Of a DNA stretch of 64,000 nucleotides, positions 62,298-64,000 are shown one piece after another. The notes beneath the pieces were generated by a model. The model was not told where the DNA came from. It saw nothing but the letters and a program-made list of their open reading frames with translations, and did not search any database. The DNA comes from Gossypium raimondii (taxonomy: Eukaryota > Streptophyta > Magnoliopsida > Malvales > Malvaceae). Position 1 is the first letter of the stretch. Every line of letters begins with the position of its first letter. The position numbers were made by a program, and so were the translations under genes. The stretch is taken from NCBI RefSeq assembly GCF_025698545.1, contig NC_068576.1, positions 51,866,390 through 51,930,389 on the forward strand. Reading direction: 5' to 3'.

Positions 62298-64000
62298 GAA
62301 ATTCAGGTCAAAATCTTGATGAGGAAATTCAAGCTCTGCTGAGAAACATGATTCTTGCATATAAAGGTCAGGAAAATTCATGGAATCGTCATGCTTCTTC
62401 TTCTTCCTCCTCTGATATTAATGTTAATTTAGGTTTTTCCTCCTCCTTTTAATCTTTGTTTTAGTAGTTATTATCTTCTTCTTAATTTTCGGATGTATGG
62501 GATCTAAGATTTCTTGAAATAGTTCTTCATTGTTCATGGTGGTACAAGTAATTTCTTTTTCTATTTAATACTTTATGTTGTATAAACCTTTTGTTGATGA
62601 TATCAATCAGGGACTGGATCTCAGTGTTACTAACAGATCAACTAGGGTTTTCCTCTGTCCACTTTTTTAGTCTATTAATTTTACATGAAATTAAAACAAA
62701 GCCGTGCACAGATATAAGGAAAAGGCTTTTAAAGTAAACCTTTGCAGGATATGGAAACATGGAATTGTGTTTTCATTGCATTGTTTTCAGGTGATAATGA
62801 AGAAGTAAAAAAAGCATAATTAAGAGGCAAGGGTCACCTAAAAATTTCATCACCGAGGGATTCTTGTTGTTGGGATGGTGTCTGTCATAAAATTTTGAAT
62901 CGAGTTTCAAGCTACATATCCAGCTCTCTTGGGAAATCCTAAGCTTCTTTCTACATTTCTTATTACTTCTAAACCTTTCTCAACTCCACCAAAAACATGT
63001 TGCTCAACTCCATTAATCTCCATTTGTAGAAGAATTTTTCTGATAGAAATCTTATTATTAATTAGCTTAGCTGAATATCCAATTATCTAGCTATAGTGAT
63101 CCATTAATGTAAACAGGTAGAGTTGACCAAAAGTCGTATAAATATATATATATTCGGCTTGCAACCAAAAGTGTTTTATGGCTATCTACTCAGGCTCCAG
63201 TACAGTTGTTTCTGATAAATTAATTTCAGATGCCCATTGCTCCTTACGTTTTCAACACCATGCATCCTTCAAATTCCCATGAACCCTAAAATTAGTTGCT
63301 TTATGCTACTATTATCCCTTCCAACCTTGAACCCAAATCCTAGTAAATGTTGCAACAACAATGGTGTCAACTGAATTAAAACTTAATCTTCATACTTTCA
63401 TAACTTGAAATATTGTTTTCCAAATAATGTGGTTTTATTTCCTTGTAGTTTTCTGGGCTGATGGTTGTTAATTTAGTATCTCCAGCTTCTGTTGATTGAT
63501 ATACAATCTGATGAGCATATATCGGCAAGAAAATTAGGGCTTAATGCGAAGCTTGTGCTGTTATAAGTTTTGATGATTTAGTATGGTATTAATTGTTTAT
63601 CCACCTTGACCCAGTCTCTTCAAAAAATCTGGTTGGAAAAGAAAAATCTTCTCACTTGGATTTAGTTGTTAATGACTGAATTTGTTCTCCCCACTTTGAA
63701 TCATTGTTTGTTTTAGTTAAGGTACTCTTTGTTGGTACCAAATAACTTTAGTTATGGAGATGTTTTGTTCTACCGATTGCATTGGCTTTTATTCCATTTG
63801 GATCACTCTGTGCTACCACTCAAGTAATGAAGTGAATCAGTAGAAAGTTATATATTCATCTCTCTAAATTGGTAGGGATGATGAATCAACTTCACCAGTT
63901 GTTTATATAAAATTAAAGGTGTGGAAATTGAAGAGCAGTGGTTGGGATTTTAATTCGCACAAGAAACCGTTGTTTTCTATTTAGCTTAATTTAATTGATT
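62298..64000. other. AHL 3' UTR and downstream DNA
   Basis: The 3' UTR probably extends to about 62600. An acceptor-like TTTTCAG|GTGATAATG at 62790 hints at a possible 3' UTR intron, unproven. No other gene is seen up to the window edge. Confidence 0.4.

Noticed and set aside
1-64000. CRISPR arrays, operons, phage or bacterial islands
   Set aside because: No regularly spaced repeats, ribosome-binding sites or polycistronic genes; all evidence is plant nuclear.

Overview
The window is nuclear DNA of a flowering plant. Spliced genes with GT-AG introns, an intron-bearing elongator tRNA-Met, very AT-rich intergenic DNA and plant-specific families (MYC2-type bHLH, PYL ABA receptor, SUPERMAN-like zinc finger, AHL) all point to a core eudicot. 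Repeat style and gene similarity suggest Malvaceae, probably cotton (Gossypium); that placement is inference from memory, not a database match.

Layout. Positions 1-8.1 kb are repeat-rich and hold a foldback element at 913-1388. A MYC2-type jasmonate transcription factor lies at 8150-10090 (+), a small unrecognised reading frame at 11705-12046 (-), and a tRNA-Met(CAT) with intron at 12497-12583. From 13.0 to 21.5 kb is a transposon graveyard: one Gypsy-type solo LTR (13039-15519), then a decayed PIF/Harbinger element interrupted by a second solo LTR (17697-21128), which is itself interrupted by a hAT element (19440-20634). Another long foldback sits at 22.7-23.2 kb.

Genes resume with an intronless PYL4/5/6-like ABA receptor (24546-25178, -). 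Next are a mitochondrial carrier of the BOU type (28228-29333, -, two coding exons plus an intron-bearing leader) and a large AIPP2-like PHD-finger/SPOC-like chromatin protein (32350-38121, -, at least ten coding exons resolved, N-terminus uncertain). A SUPERMAN-like C2H2 zinc finger with an EAR motif (47197-47769, -) follows after 8 kb of AT-rich DNA. The stretch 47.8-61.4 kb has no convincing intact gene, only repeats and an RNase H-type retroelement relic. The window closes with a clade-A AT-hook protein (AHL) at 61497-62297 (+) and its 3' flank.

The genes are independent units; there is no operon or obvious pathway cluster. Four of the six recognised protein genes are regulators of transcription or chromatin, and two are central hormone components (jasmonate MYC2, ABA receptor). 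I found no undescribed multi-gene system. The most notable items are the three-level nested transposon, two long hairpin-forming elements, the missing ATG in the PHD gene, and a few coding-like fragments that I could not assign.
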